The position numbers were made by a program, and so were the translations under genes. Below are positions 9,482 to 18,708 of a stretch of 64,000 nt of DNA, one piece after another (the stretch's first letter is position 1; every line of letters begins with the position of its first letter). The stretch spans positions 1-64,000 of the forward strand of contig JAIPAM010000011.1 of NCBI GenBank assembly GCA_021740105.1, in the 5' to 3' direction. The DNA is from Flavobacterium sp. (GTDB lineage Bacteria; Bacteroidota; Bacteroidia; Flavobacteriales; Flavobacteriaceae). The notes beneath the pieces were generated by a model that had not been told where the DNA came from, did no database searches, and was given only the letters and a program-made list of their open reading frames with translations.

Positions 9482-9512
9482 TTGGTGGAAAAAAATATTA
9501 AACTTACATTTG
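9482..9512 (+). promoter_or_regulatory. Flavobacterial-type promoter of the 54-residue ORF
   Basis: TTG at 9482-9484 and TACATTTG at 9505-9512 are separated by 20 bp, matching the Bacteroidota sigma-A consensus TTG-N17-23-TAnnTTTG. The ATG at 9540 is 28 bp downstream. Confidence 0.65.
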
Positions 9513-9539
9513 TAATCATTTTCAATAATTCCGATAATC

Positions 9540-9704
9540 ATGTTTGAATTTTCTCAGTATTTAGGTTTTTTACTTTTCTTAACTATCCTTACTATGGGAT
9601 TTTGGTTAATGTTTTTCTTAATTGGTTTCGTTCAATATTGGGTTGGCGGTGCTTTATGGGAGATGTATAAAGAAAGAAAAGCTAAAAAATCACAAGCAGA
9701 GTAA
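9540..9704 (+). CDS. Small single-pass membrane protein, 54 residues
   Basis: The ORF encodes 54 residues. Residues about 8-32 are strongly hydrophobic (LGFLLFLTILTMGFWLMFFL is part of it), followed by QYWVGGALW and a basic, charged tail, EMYKERKAKKSQAE, so it looks like a one- or two-pass inner-membrane protein with a cytoplasmic tail. It has its own consensus promoter upstream and a hairpin terminator downstream (9730-9764), which argues strongly for a real transcription unit. I do not recognise the family. It lies divergent from fumC. Confidence 0.7.
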   Translation: MFEFSQYLGFLLFLTILTMGFWLMFFLIGFVQYWVGGALWEMYKERKAKKSQAE

Positions 9705-9729
9705 TCTGTTTCGTTTTTTAAAAAATAAT

Positions 9730-9764
9730 AGCTGTCTGAATTTAATTTCAGTCAGCTTTTTTTT
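9730..9764 (+). terminator. Terminator after the small membrane protein
   Basis: AGCTGtCTGAA pairs with TTCAGtCAGCT with one T-T mismatch, followed by eight T residues. Confidence 0.8.
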
Positions 9765-9783
9765 ATGAAATAAATGGAACAAA

Positions 9784-9815
9784 AAAAAGTGCTTTCCAAT
9801 TGGAAAGCACTTTTT
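9784..9815. terminator. Perfectly palindromic bidirectional terminator
   Basis: A5-GTGCTTTCCAATTGGAAAGCAC-T5 is a perfect 32-bp palindrome. It can end the TonB-type receptor transcript on the minus strand and back up the terminator at 9730-9764 on the plus strand. Confidence 0.85.
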
Positions 9816-9837
9816 ATATTTGAATTAACACTAACTA

Positions 9838-12288
9838 TTAACCTTGAAAATCGTCTCCGTTTTCACCGCCACCTCTTGTTGGTTTTGTTCTCTCTTCTTT
9901 TTTCTTATTGAATCTATAAGTAAAAGATAAATTAATTTGTCTCAAAGCCCATTGCATTTCAACATACGAATTCAATACATTAGGAATGTTGTTGTTGTAC
10001 ATTCTTTTTCTCGAATTGAATACGTCTTGAACATTTAAAGCGATTGTTCCTTTGTCTTTCATGATGTCTTTACTGAAACCTAAATTAGCACCTACAACTG
10101 CTAGAGAGTTTCCTTGCGCATTTCTTTCTGGACCATTATAGGTAACGTTGCTTTGCCAATCAATTTTATAAGGTAATGTGATTTTTGAAGTCAATCTTGT
10201 AAACCAAGAAGAAGCCGAGTTGTCAAAATTTTGAGTTACAACAACATTTTGAGAATTCGTATATACGTAATTTCCTCTCGTTTCAAACTTATAAAAATTA
10301 AAGTTAGAGTTTAATTTCCACCATTTGAATGGAGAATAGTTTAAAGTAAACTCAAAACCATATCTAAATTCAGTTGCTAAGTTAATCGGAGCACTTAAAA
10401 TTACAGGAACTCCATTAACAAAATCACCACTTTCTCTTCGAATAAATTGAAAAGCATTAGTTGTTTTATTCATATAAGTTGAAGTACTTAAAGTAATTTT
10501 ATCCCATTTTTTTAAAAATCCAAGATCCAATGCATCAGTGAATGCAGGAGTTAAATTAGGATCTCCTCTAAAAATATTGATATTACTGGTATAACTAGAA
10601 AAAGGGTTTATTTGTCGACCTCTAGGTCTTGAAATTCTTTTGCTATAACTAAATGAAATACTATTTTCATCAGAAATTTCATAGGTAACAAATAAACTAG
10701 GGAAGAAGTTACTGTATTTTTGAGTATTAAATTCATTAGTTACTAATTGGTTAATTTCAATTTTAGAATCTTCCCAACGTAAACCGAATAGTAAAGAGAA
10801 TTTATTTACTTTAGTTCCAAATTGTGTATAAAGTGCGTTGACATTTTCACTATAGTCTAAAGTGTTAGTAAATTGAAGGTTTGGGGTGTAAGCTCCAGAA
10901 ACCAGGTCAATACTACCTACTTTAAATTCGGTGGTTAATTTATTAAAATCTCCCTTATAACCAAATTCTAATTGATTTGCTTTACCAAATGGCAATACAT
11001 AATCCGATTGGATCATATTACGATTTTGAGATTGTATGTTACTTGTAATTTCCGTGATTGCACTTGTAATTAAGGAATAGTCATTGTCTAAATTTTTAGA
11101 AAATGTTCCGTCGATAGTAAATTTGTGACCATCACGTTTAAATTTCTTTGTGAAATTGGTTGTGTATTCTTTATTAATTCCATCATTTGATTGATCACTA
11201 TTTCTAAAATTGGTTCCAGTGAATAGCATATTGACGTCATAATTATTGAAAGTAACATATTCAGGGTTGTTACTATTATTATTTCTTAAATTAATTGCAT
11301 TAGACCAAGTTGTATTATCATCAAAATAGATATCAAAACCAACATTAGAATTGAAACCCTTTCTCAATCTTTCATTATTTCTAAATTCGTCAATATAATT
11401 TCTAACGGTTCCATTAGAATTTAAATATTGGGTAATAAATTTTGCTTTTCCTGGATTTTCTCTATAATTATAACCAGACGTGGTGTATACATTATAAAAC
11501 TTTGATTTGTAGTTTATATTACCCGAAATACCGTAATTTAAAGGGTTTCCAGTAGAAGCAATAATGGCTCCGTTCAAACCTTTATTTTTCCCTTTTTTCA
11601 AAATAATATTCAACAAACCACCACCACCTTCAGAATCATATCTTGCAGAAGGATTGGTTACTACTTCCACTTTATCAATTGCATCTGCAGGAATTTGGCG
11701 TAATGCTTCAGCAATATTGATGGCATTTGAAGGTTTTCCATCAATTAATATTCTAACATTCGCGTTTCCTCTTAAACTCACTGCACCATCTGAATCTACC
11801 GTCACAGAAGGAATATTGTCTAAAACATCACTTACTGTTCCTCCTTTAACCATTAAATCGGAACCTACATTGTAAACCTTTTTATCCAATTTTATTTCTA
11901 CAGTTGTTTTTTCAGAACGGATAACAACCTCATTTAGTTGGTTGGCGTCTTCGTCTAGAAAAATAGTCCCCAGATTAGTACTTTCTTTATAGGTTTGTTG
12001 ACTCAGTACAATGGCTTTAAAAGAAATAAATTCAATTTTAACATTATAACTTCCTTCATTTATTTCTATATTAAATTCTCCTTTTCCATTTGTAATTCCT
12101 CCAAAAATAACTTTAGGATTTTTAGTATTTGTAAATGTTAGCGTAGCATATTCAAGAGGTTGCTTGCTAACCTTATCATTTACAGTACCGTTGATTTTGA
12201 TTTTTTTTATATCTGGTCGAGTTTGACCAAAACTAAATATTGAAAATAAAAGGACTATAATAATAAATGATTTGTTGAGGATTTTCAT
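9838..12288 (-). CDS. TonB-dependent-receptor-like outer membrane beta-barrel protein
   Basis: The ATG at 12288 is chosen because it begins a clean signal peptide (MKILNKSFIIIVLLFSIFSFG); an upstream ATG at 12312 would add eight charged residues. The protein is then 816 residues. After the signal come a carboxypeptidase-regulatory-like beta domain (about 25-110), a plug domain with the stretch RILIDGKPSNAINIAEALR and NPSARYDSEGGGGLLNIILKKG, and a large C-terminal barrel. The C terminus is a charged, Gly-rich tail (RGGGENGDDFQG) and not the usual aromatic residue. No SusD-like partner is adjacent, so a polysaccharide locus is not indicated; the substrate is unknown. Confidence 0.88.
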   Translation of the reverse strand: MKILNKSFIIIVLLFSIFSFGQTRPDIKKIKINGTVNDKVSKQPLEYATLTFTNTKNPKVIFGGITNGKGEFNIEINEGSYNVKIEFISFKAIVLSQQTYKESTNLGTIFLDEDANQLNEVVIRSEKTTVEIKLDKKVYNVGSDLMVKGGTVSDVLDNIPSVTVDSDGAVSLRGNANVRILIDGKPSNAINIAEALRQIPADAIDKVEVVTNPSARYDSEGGGGLLNIILKKGKNKGLNGAIIASTGNPLNYGISGNINYKSKFYNVYTTSGYNYRENPGKAKFITQYLNSNGTVRNYIDEFRNNERLRKGFNSNVGFDIYFDDNTTWSNAINLRNNNSNNPEYVTFNNYDVNMLFTGTNFRNSDQSNDGINKEYTTNFTKKFKRDGHKFTIDGTFSKNLDNDYSLITSAITEITSNIQSQNRNMIQSDYVLPFGKANQLEFGYKGDFNKLTTEFKVGSIDLVSGAYTPNLQFTNTLDYSENVNALYTQFGTKVNKFSLLFGLRWEDSKIEINQLVTNEFNTQKYSNFFPSLFVTYEISDENSISFSYSKRISRPRGRQINPFSSYTSNINIFRGDPNLTPAFTDALDLGFLKKWDKITLSTSTYMNKTTNAFQFIRRESGDFVNGVPVILSAPINLATEFRYGFEFTLNYSPFKWWKLNSNFNFYKFETRGNYVYTNSQNVVVTQNFDNSASSWFTRLTSKITLPYKIDWQSNVTYNGPERNAQGNSLAVVGANLGFSKDIMKDKGTIALNVQDVFNSRKRMYNNNIPNVLNSYVEMQWALRQINLSFTYRFNKKKEERTKPTRGGGENGDDFQG

Positions 12289-12362
12289 GTTTTTTTCTAA
12301 ATTAGACTGCAAAAGTAAAACTTGGTTTAAGGGTGGATTGCCAAAGATATGTTAAATAAAAA

Positions 12363-12704
12363 TTATATAATTCCAAGTGCTTTTTCGATAGTTCTGGCTA
12401 CAACTGCTTTAGTTCCATTAATTACAATCGGTCTCTCAATTAATATTGGATTTTTTGCCATTATTTCGATTATTTTTTTTGGAGAAAGTACTTTATTTTT
12501 GAATTCTTCAATCCAAATTTTTTCCTTCTTTCGAACTAAATCTAGAGGTGCAATTTCTAATTTTGAAATTAATTCGGTGAGTTCAGCAATAGGAGGAGGA
12601 TTTTCCAGGTATTTAATAACTTCAAATTTCTTACCTGAATTTTCGATTAATGACAGGCATTGTCTTGATTTTGAGCACCTTGAATTATGGTATATTTGGA
12701 TCAT
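12363..12704 (-). CDS. ArsC/Spx-family protein, arsenate-reductase-like
   Basis: The 113-residue protein has the ArsC-like thioredoxin fold, with the CSKSRQCL active-site segment around C10 and the distal LIERPIVING motif containing the conserved Arg-Pro. That matches glutaredoxin-dependent arsenate reductases such as E. coli ArsC. No ars operon genes accompany it, so it may be a housekeeping family member and not a resistance determinant. It lies just upstream of the barrel-protein gene on the same strand. Confidence 0.85.
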   Translation of the reverse strand: MIQIYHNSRCSKSRQCLSLIENSGKKFEVIKYLENPPPIAELTELISKLEIAPLDLVRKKEKIWIEEFKNKVLSPKKIIEIMAKNPILIERPIVINGTKAVVARTIEKALGII

Positions 12705-12790
12705 TCTATAGTTGACTATTTTTTTTACAAAGAAATTGATTTTCCTTAAAATAATGGTTAAATTGGCTAAAATTTTTAAATAATTTACAA

Positions 12791-13705
12791 ATGTTTATTG
12801 AACAAGCTTATAAAGGAAATAATAAATGGTGGCGTGTTTTATTGACGACACTATTAACTTCAGGAGTTTTTATCGCAAATTTCATAATGTATTTCCTATC
12901 TACTAAGGAGCAATTGCAAGCTGCCTATGATTTAATGAAAGACATTCCAAATAATTTAAGTTTGGTAGTTAATCTTATCCCATTTGTATTCTTGTTGGGT
13001 TTATTGTTTTTATTGGTTTATGTTTTAAATAATAGAAGTGTTTTATCTTTAACAACATCTCGATCTAAAGTGGATTTTAAACGAATCTTTTTTTCTTTTG
13101 GATTGATCGTATTTATTTCAATTGCAGGGTTTTTAGTATCTTATTTTACTGATAATTCAAATATTGTTTGGAATTTCAAACCCATAAATTTCTTCCTTTT
13201 ATTATTTATAGGTTTGATTTTATTTCCTTTTCAAATAGGTTTAGAAGAATATTTATTTCGTGGCTATTTAATGCAACAAATAGGAGTTGTTGTTAGAAAC
13301 AGATGGTTTCCATTGTTGTTTACTTCAATAACTTTTGGATTTTTACATAGTGCCAATCCTGAAGTCGCAGAAATGGGATTTGGAGTTATGATTTTTTATG
13401 TTGGAACTGGACTCTTATTAGGAATAATGACCCTTATGGATGAAGGAATGGAATTGGCACTGGGTTTTCATTTTGGGAATAACCTAATGGTGTCACTATT
13501 ACTAACATCAGAATTTTCAGCTTTGCAAACCGATGCATTATTTAAATATTCTGGAGTCGAAAACACTTCAGGAACTTTAACAGAAATGATCATTTCTATA
13601 TCTGTTACCTACCCAATAATACTATTTATTCTTGCCAAAAAATACAAATGGACCAATTGGAAAGATAAATTAACAGGTAGTGTGAGTCAACCGATTCAAT
13701 CTTAA
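12791..13705 (+). CDS. CPBP family intramembrane glutamic endopeptidase
   Basis: The 304-residue multi-pass protein carries all four CPBP (Abi/Rce1-like) motifs: EEYLFRGYL with E152, E153 and R157; FGFLH with H186; and HFGNN with H227 and N231. These residues lie in transmembrane helices and form the proteolytic site in this family. Its TAA stop is followed at once by the menE ATG, with zero intergenic bases, so the two genes are surely co-transcribed. The substrate is unknown; some family members modify prenylated proteins or membrane peptides. Confidence 0.9.
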   Translation: MFIEQAYKGNNKWWRVLLTTLLTSGVFIANFIMYFLSTKEQLQAAYDLMKDIPNNLSLVVNLIPFVFLLGLLFLLVYVLNNRSVLSLTTSRSKVDFKRIFFSFGLIVFISIAGFLVSYFTDNSNIVWNFKPINFFLLLFIGLILFPFQIGLEEYLFRGYLMQQIGVVVRNRWFPLLFTSITFGFLHSANPEVAEMGFGVMIFYVGTGLLLGIMTLMDEGMELALGFHFGNNLMVSLLLTSEFSALQTDALFKYSGVENTSGTLTEMIISISVTYPIILFILAKKYKWTNWKDKLTGSVSQPIQS

Positions 13706-14755
13706 ATGAATAGTATAAATTACAATAATGTTCATCCTGACTTCAAATGGAATGGTATTCTGTTTGACAAAAGTAAATTACTTCAACTTGCCTATGATTT
13801 TATTAAAGAGGGGGAAGAATTTGAAAGAATTACAGGTGAGTTTATTTTAGATTGGTTCAATACTGATTCATTTATAACCGTTACCTCTTCTGGTACTACA
13901 GGTACTCCAAAGCAAATCAAGATTGAAAAACAAGCAATGGTTTATTCAGCTTTGGCAACAGCTGAATTTTTTGATTTAAAACATGGAAATCGAGTTTTGA
14001 ATTGTTTGTCTACCAATTATATTGCAGGTAAAATGATGCTTATTCGTAGTATTGTTTTAGGTTTCGATATGGATTTTGTAGAACCCACTTCTAATCCTCT
14101 AAAGGACAATCTCAATATTTATGATTTTGTGGCCATGGTTCCTCTTCAAGTGGAAAATTCCTTAAATGAATTGATTAATGTTAAAAAGCTAATAATTGGT
14201 GGGGCAAAAATTAATGAGAATCTTAGAAATCAACTTTTAGATTTGCCTACATTAGTTTATGAAACCTATGGAATGACCGAAACAATAACGCATATAGCCG
14301 CTAAGAATATTAAAGATAAATATTTTTCGGTATTGCCCAATGTCACTATTTCAACTGATACTAGAAACTGTTTAGTAATTGAAGCTCCACTTATTTCTAA
14401 CGCTTCAATTGTCACTAATGATGTAGTGAATATTATCAATAATTCAGAATTTGAATTGCTTGGAAGATATGACAATGTGATTAATAGTGCAGGTGTGAAG
14501 CTATTTCCAGAGCAAATTGAAATGAAATTGGCTCATAAAATTTCAACTCGATTTTTTGTAATCGGAATTCCTGATGATAAATTTGGGGAACAACTAGCGC
14601 TATTTGTTGAAGGAAATCCAATTACAATTGATGATGGTTTTTTTGATGATTTATTACCTTATGAAAAACCAAAAGCAATCTATTTTGTAGCTAAATTTTT
14701 AGAAACCGAAAGTGGAAAAATTAAGAGATCAGCAACATTGAATTTAGTTTACTAG
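13706..14755 (+). CDS. menE: AMP-binding enzyme, probable O-succinylbenzoate-CoA ligase
   Basis: The 349-residue protein has the adenylate-forming P-loop SSGTTGTPKQ (61-70), the YETYGMTE motif (about 187-194), GRYDNVINSAGVKLFP (hinge and C-terminal domain) and the terminal lysine motif in ESGKIKRSA. It is short compared with most acyl-CoA synthetases, as Bacteroidota MenE proteins are. MenE activates o-succinylbenzoate in menaquinone synthesis. No other men genes are in the window, so the assignment rests on length and family resemblance. Its 3' end overlaps that of the converging M1 gene by 12 bp. Confidence 0.78.
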   Translation: MNSINYNNVHPDFKWNGILFDKSKLLQLAYDFIKEGEEFERITGEFILDWFNTDSFITVTSSGTTGTPKQIKIEKQAMVYSALATAEFFDLKHGNRVLNCLSTNYIAGKMMLIRSIVLGFDMDFVEPTSNPLKDNLNIYDFVAMVPLQVENSLNELINVKKLIIGGAKINENLRNQLLDLPTLVYETYGMTETITHIAAKNIKDKYFSVLPNVTISTDTRNCLVIEAPLISNASIVTNDVVNIINNSEFELLGRYDNVINSAGVKLFPEQIEMKLAHKISTRFFVIGIPDDKFGEQLALFVEGNPITIDDGFFDDLLPYEKPKAIYFVAKFLETESGKIKRSATLNLVY

Positions 14756-16348
14756 AAAATCATTTTTTTGAATTTCAATATCTTTTAGCGATTCAACAAC
14801 AATTCTAGATTTTACCCATTTGCTTGTAGCGTTAATTCTAACTTTTTCTCCTTTTATTTTAATATCAACTGGCATTTCAAAGTTGGGTTCTGATGCATTC
14901 CATCGGTAACATAACTTATAGTTTTCAATTTTAAGTTCTAATTTAGGGATGGAAGTATAACGTAAATATTGATTGAACACTGAAGTTAAATCAAAACCTG
15001 TTTTGTCATTAAAGTAAGCTAATACAGTTTCTGTATCGATAATTTTATGTTTGAAAGTGTTGGAATAATCCAAAATAATTTTCCACCACTTTTCATCATC
15101 ATTTAAGATATGTCTTATCGTGTTTAACATCAAAGCACCTTTGTAATACATATCGCCGGAACCTTCTTTAAAAACTCCGTATTTAGCAATTATAGGCTCG
15201 TCGTTTCTAATATTTCTCTTTAATCCATTAATGTAAAGTTGTGCTTTTTCTATACCGTATTGGCATTCTAAAAACACAGATTCCGAATAACAAGTGAATC
15301 CTTCGTGAATCCACATATCGGCAATGTCTTTGGAGGTAATGCTATTTCCAAACCATTCATGACCACTTTCATGAATTATAATAAAGTCGAATAACATTCC
15401 AACTCCAGTTCCAGATAGATCACTTCCTAGATATCCATTTCCATATTTATTTCCATATGCTACAGCACTTTGGTGTTCCATTCCTAAATAAGGAGTGTCA
15501 ACTAATTTATAACCATCTTCTTTAAATGGGTATTCGCCAAATTTACTTTGAAAACAATCTAACATTGGTTTTACTTGCTCAAATTGTATTTTTGCGCGTG
15601 CTTCATTTTCTCGTAAAACATAAAAATCTAAATCCAAGCCTTTATAGTTTTCTCCAAAATGAATATAATCTGCAATATTTAAGGTGATGTCATAATTATT
15701 TATTGGATTTTTTACTTCCCAATCCCAACGGGTGTATCCATTTTTTAAATCTTCACTACCTATTAATCTTCCATTAGATACATTCATTAAACCATTTGGA
15801 ACAGCTATCTTTATTGTTACCCCTAAATCCGGTTCATCGGATTGAGTGTCTTTGCAAGGATACCATAAGCTAGAGCCTGTTCCTTGAACCGCAACACCCA
15901 CCCAATCTTTCCCGTTACTATCTTTATTGTAAACAAATCCACCATCCCAGGGCGCTCTCTGAGCAATAATTGGACTTCCAGAATAGTAAAAACGAAGTTT
16001 GTTTTGAGATTCGGCTGTTAGTTCTTTTCCTAAATTGATAAATATGGCATCAAATTCTCTTTTATATTTTAATTTTTTACCATTAAAAATGATACTGTCA
16101 ATAACCATGTTATCAAATAAATCCAATTGAATTTTCTTCGTATTAGTGACCACTTTGAATGAAATATCATTGTAACCAACAATAAATTTTTCAGAGGGAG
16201 TAACTTTTATATTCAAATCGTAACGCAATATATCAAAGCAAGTTCGTTCAATTCGTAAGCTGCCTTTTAAGGAATCTTTTCTCGTAGTAGGTTCCTGTGC
16301 TGATACTAAATTGAAAAAAAATAATAGGAATAATAATGTAATTTTCAT
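14744..16348 (-). CDS. M1 family metallopeptidase, exported
   Basis: The 534-residue protein starts with a signal peptide (MKITLLFLLFFFNLVSAQ) and has the M1 aminopeptidase zinc site HESGH (326-330) with the third ligand E349 in WIHEGF. The substrate-amine-binding motif is GMEH (289-292) in place of the common GAMEN, a variant seen in M1 subgroups. The N-terminal beta domain contains LWYPCKDTQSDEPD. It probably trims peptides in the periplasm or at the cell surface. The gene converges on menE and lies 11 bp downstream of a lipoprotein gene. Confidence 0.9.
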   Translation of the reverse strand: MKITLLFLLFFFNLVSAQEPTTRKDSLKGSLRIERTCFDILRYDLNIKVTPSEKFIVGYNDISFKVVTNTKKIQLDLFDNMVIDSIIFNGKKLKYKREFDAIFINLGKELTAESQNKLRFYYSGSPIIAQRAPWDGGFVYNKDSNGKDWVGVAVQGTGSSLWYPCKDTQSDEPDLGVTIKIAVPNGLMNVSNGRLIGSEDLKNGYTRWDWEVKNPINNYDITLNIADYIHFGENYKGLDLDFYVLRENEARAKIQFEQVKPMLDCFQSKFGEYPFKEDGYKLVDTPYLGMEHQSAVAYGNKYGNGYLGSDLSGTGVGMLFDFIIIHESGHEWFGNSITSKDIADMWIHEGFTCYSESVFLECQYGIEKAQLYINGLKRNIRNDEPIIAKYGVFKEGSGDMYYKGALMLNTIRHILNDDEKWWKIILDYSNTFKHKIIDTETVLAYFNDKTGFDLTSVFNQYLRYTSIPKLELKIENYKLCYRWNASEPNFEMPVDIKIKGEKVRINATSKWVKSRIVVESLKDIEIQKNDFLVN

Positions 16349-16359
16349 AAATAGTAATT

Positions 16360-16815
16360 TTATTGATAGGGTATAGCTTCCATAATAATTAAATCGGGTA
16401 TTGAATCTCTATCTACATCTTCATAAAAAGAATAAACCAGTTTGGTATCTGTTAATGATATTACTTTGAAATTTGTTATAAATACAGATCCAAAGTAAAA
16501 GGAAATAGTATCATTTTTTATTCTCCAATCCAGATACAAACTATTTGTAGAGCAATTATTATTTATAAATACAAGTTCGTTGTACTGTCTTATTTGACCT
16601 TGCTGATTTGCAAAAGTAAATTCATCTTTCATACAATTGGGTTGATGCATATAATCGAATGTATTTCCATTGAAAGTTATTTTGTTAAACTCCCATCTTT
16701 TTAATAACAAATCAACCTGAAATGTTGGGGTTTGAATCGGTTCGTCAATTGCAATATCATCTGATGAACAGGATACTACTACTAATGTCAATAAAAAATA
16801 AATTATTTTTTTCAT
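16360..16815 (-). CDS. Lipoprotein with lipocalin-like domain
   Basis: The ATG at 16815 is preferred: it begins MKKIIYFLLTLVVVSCSS with a lipobox cysteine at C16, while the longer frame from 16881 adds 22 residues overlapping the upstream gene. The mature part (about 135 residues) has a WEFNKITFNG start and an FSFYED-like strand pattern, like the small lipocalin-like lipoproteins common in Flavobacteriia. Acidic residues D19-D20 shortly after the cysteine resemble the surface-export signal described for lipoproteins of this group; that is inference. The function is unknown. Confidence 0.7.
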   Translation of the reverse strand: MKKIIYFLLTLVVVSCSSDDIAIDEPIQTPTFQVDLLLKRWEFNKITFNGNTFDYMHQPNCMKDEFTFANQQGQIRQYNELVFINNNCSTNSLYLDWRIKNDTISFYFGSVFITNFKVISLTDTKLVYSFYEDVDRDSIPDLIIMEAIPYQ

Positions 16816-16819
16816 TTTT

Positions 16820-18448
16820 CTAAACTTGTAAAACTCCCATGTTAAACTTCTTTTCGATAGGCGAGTGGTTGGCTGCTTCAATTCCCATAGAAATCCATGT
16901 TCTAGTGTCCAATGGATCCACTATTGCGTCTGTCCAAAGTCGGGAAGCTGCATAATAAGGGGAAACTTGTTCGTCGTAACGCGCTTTAATTTTATCAAAA
17001 ACTTCTTTTTCTTTTACTTCATCAACGGTTTCGCCTTTAGCTTTAAGGGAAGAAGTTTCTATTTGTGCCAATACTTTTGCTGCTTGTGTTCCTCCCATGA
17101 CGGCTAATTCAGCGCTAGGCCATGCAAAAATTAATCTTGGATCGTAAGCTTTTCCGCACATTGCATAATTTCCTGCTCCATAAGAATTACCTACAATCAC
17201 AGTAAATTTAGGAACTACAGAATTAGCAACTGCGTTAACCATTTTTGCACCATCTTTAATAATTCCTCCGTGTTCTGATTTTGACCCTACCATAAATCCA
17301 GTTACATCTTGAATAAAAACTAAGGGAATTTTTTTCTGGTTACAGTTGGCAATAAAGCGAGTTGCTTTGTCGGCAGAATCAGAATAAATTACTCCACCAA
17401 ACTGCATTTCGCCTGTTTTTGATTTTAAAACAGTTCTTTGGTTGGCAACAATTCCTACCGCCCAGCCATCAATTCTAGCATAACCTGTTATTATTGTTTG
17501 TCCGTAGCCGTCTTTGTAAGTATCAAATTCTGAATTATCAACCAATCGTTTGATAATTTCCATCATGTCGTATTGTTCGTTTCTGGCTTTTGGCAATATC
17601 CCGTAGATATCTTTTTCGTCAAATGCTGGTTTTTGAGATTTTTCTCTGTTGAAACCTGCTTTATCAAAATCACCAATTTTAGAAACAATATTTTTTATTC
17701 GGTCCAAAGCGTCTTTATCGTCTTTTGCTTTATAATCAGTAACTCCAGATATTTCACAATGGGTAGTTGCTCCTCCTAAAGTTTCATTATCAATGCTTTC
17801 ACCAATTGCGGCTTTCACCAAATAGCTTCCGGCTAAAAAGATACTTCCTGTTTTGTCAACAATCATCGCTTCGTCACTCATTATTGGTAGGTAAGCCCCA
17901 CCGGCAACGCAACTCCCCATAACAGCAGCAATTTGGGTAATTCCCATGCTACTCATTTGAGCATTGTTTCTAAATATCCGACCAAAATGTTCTTTATCAG
18001 GGAATATTTCATCTTGAAGAGGCAGGTATACCCCTGCAGAATCTACCAAATAAATTATTGGCAAACGATTTTCCATAGCAATTTCTTGGGCTCTTAAATT
18101 CTTTTTACCCGTAATTGGAAACCAGGCACCTGCTTTAACCGTAGCGTCATTTGCAACAACAACGCATTGTTTGCCTTTGATATATCCAATTTTAACGACA
18201 ACACCCCCGGATGGACAACCACCGTGTTCTTCATACATTCCGTAACCAACGAAACCTCCAATTTCAATATTCTTTGAATTGGCGTCAAGCAAATAATCGA
18301 TTCGTTCGCGAGCAGTCATTTTGCCTTCACTATGCAATTTTTCGATACGCTTTTCGCCACCACCTAATTTTATTTTAGCAAATTTTTGCTTTAAATCAGT
18401 GATCAATAATTTGTTGTGATCTTCGTTTTTATTGAAATTAATATCCAT
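16820..18448 (-). CDS. Acyl-CoA carboxylase, carboxyltransferase (beta) subunit
   Basis: The 542-residue protein is a two-domain crotonase-like carboxyltransferase of the propionyl-CoA/methylcrotonyl-CoA carboxylase type. It has KMTARERIDYLLD near the N terminus, GGAYLPIMSDEA in the first oxyanion region, and GNSYGAGNYAMCGKAYDPR with FAWPSAELAVMGG in the second. This subunit moves CO2 from biotin to the acyl-CoA. The length and the NYAMCGKAYDPR stretch favour methylcrotonyl-CoA carboxylase (leucine breakdown). The biotin-carrying alpha subunit is not in the window. The downstream lipoprotein starts 4 bp after its stop. Confidence 0.88.
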   Translation of the reverse strand: MDINFNKNEDHNKLLITDLKQKFAKIKLGGGEKRIEKLHSEGKMTARERIDYLLDANSKNIEIGGFVGYGMYEEHGGCPSGGVVVKIGYIKGKQCVVVANDATVKAGAWFPITGKKNLRAQEIAMENRLPIIYLVDSAGVYLPLQDEIFPDKEHFGRIFRNNAQMSSMGITQIAAVMGSCVAGGAYLPIMSDEAMIVDKTGSIFLAGSYLVKAAIGESIDNETLGGATTHCEISGVTDYKAKDDKDALDRIKNIVSKIGDFDKAGFNREKSQKPAFDEKDIYGILPKARNEQYDMMEIIKRLVDNSEFDTYKDGYGQTIITGYARIDGWAVGIVANQRTVLKSKTGEMQFGGVIYSDSADKATRFIANCNQKKIPLVFIQDVTGFMVGSKSEHGGIIKDGAKMVNAVANSVVPKFTVIVGNSYGAGNYAMCGKAYDPRLIFAWPSAELAVMGGTQAAKVLAQIETSSLKAKGETVDEVKEKEVFDKIKARYDEQVSPYYAASRLWTDAIVDPLDTRTWISMGIEAANHSPIEKKFNMGVLQV

Positions 18449-18548
18449 ATTGATAATTGAAATTTTGAAAAATTTAATTTTTGCTAAATTAATAAAAACG
18501 AACGATATAAACTGACGTTAACTATTTGCATTTTAATAATTAATACCA

Positions 18549-18650
18549 AATTTTATTAATTAACTAAAAAGTGATTCTATATTGCCTAATTCTTGACAAT
18601 GCTCTTCAATTATATATTAATAATTTTAGTATTAATTTCTATTAATTAAC
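18549..18650. repeat. Pair of near-identical AT-rich 16/17-mers upstream of the phosphate genes
   Basis: AATTTTATTAATTAAC (18549-18564) and AATTTCTATTAATTAAC (18634-18650) repeat in direct orientation in the 260-bp divergent gap before the DUF47-Pit pair. Each contains the palindrome TTAATTAA. They could be operators or simple AT-rich drift. TATATTTG at 18672-18679 is a possible -7 element for the DUF47 gene. Confidence 0.35.
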
Positions 18651-18708
18651 GTTTAGCTAACATTGAATGGATATATTTGTCCTTTAAAAAATCAATAAAT
18701 CTCAATTT

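Noticed and set aside
11564-11875. 103-codon forward ORF in the TonB-type gene
   Set aside because: Antisense to the plug-domain coding region, which is clearly the real gene.
12288-12312. ATG at 12312 as start of the barrel protein
   Set aside because: It would place eight charged residues before the signal peptide that starts cleanly at the ATG at 12288.
12349-12711. 120-codon forward ORF over the ArsC-like gene
   Set aside because: It is the antisense shadow of a gene with clear ArsC motifs and has a low-complexity hydrophobic sequence of its own.
16815-16881. ATG at 16881 as start of the lipoprotein
   Set aside because: The extra 22 residues overlap the end of the carboxylase gene and bury the signal peptide; the start at 16815 places the lipobox cysteine at residue 16.
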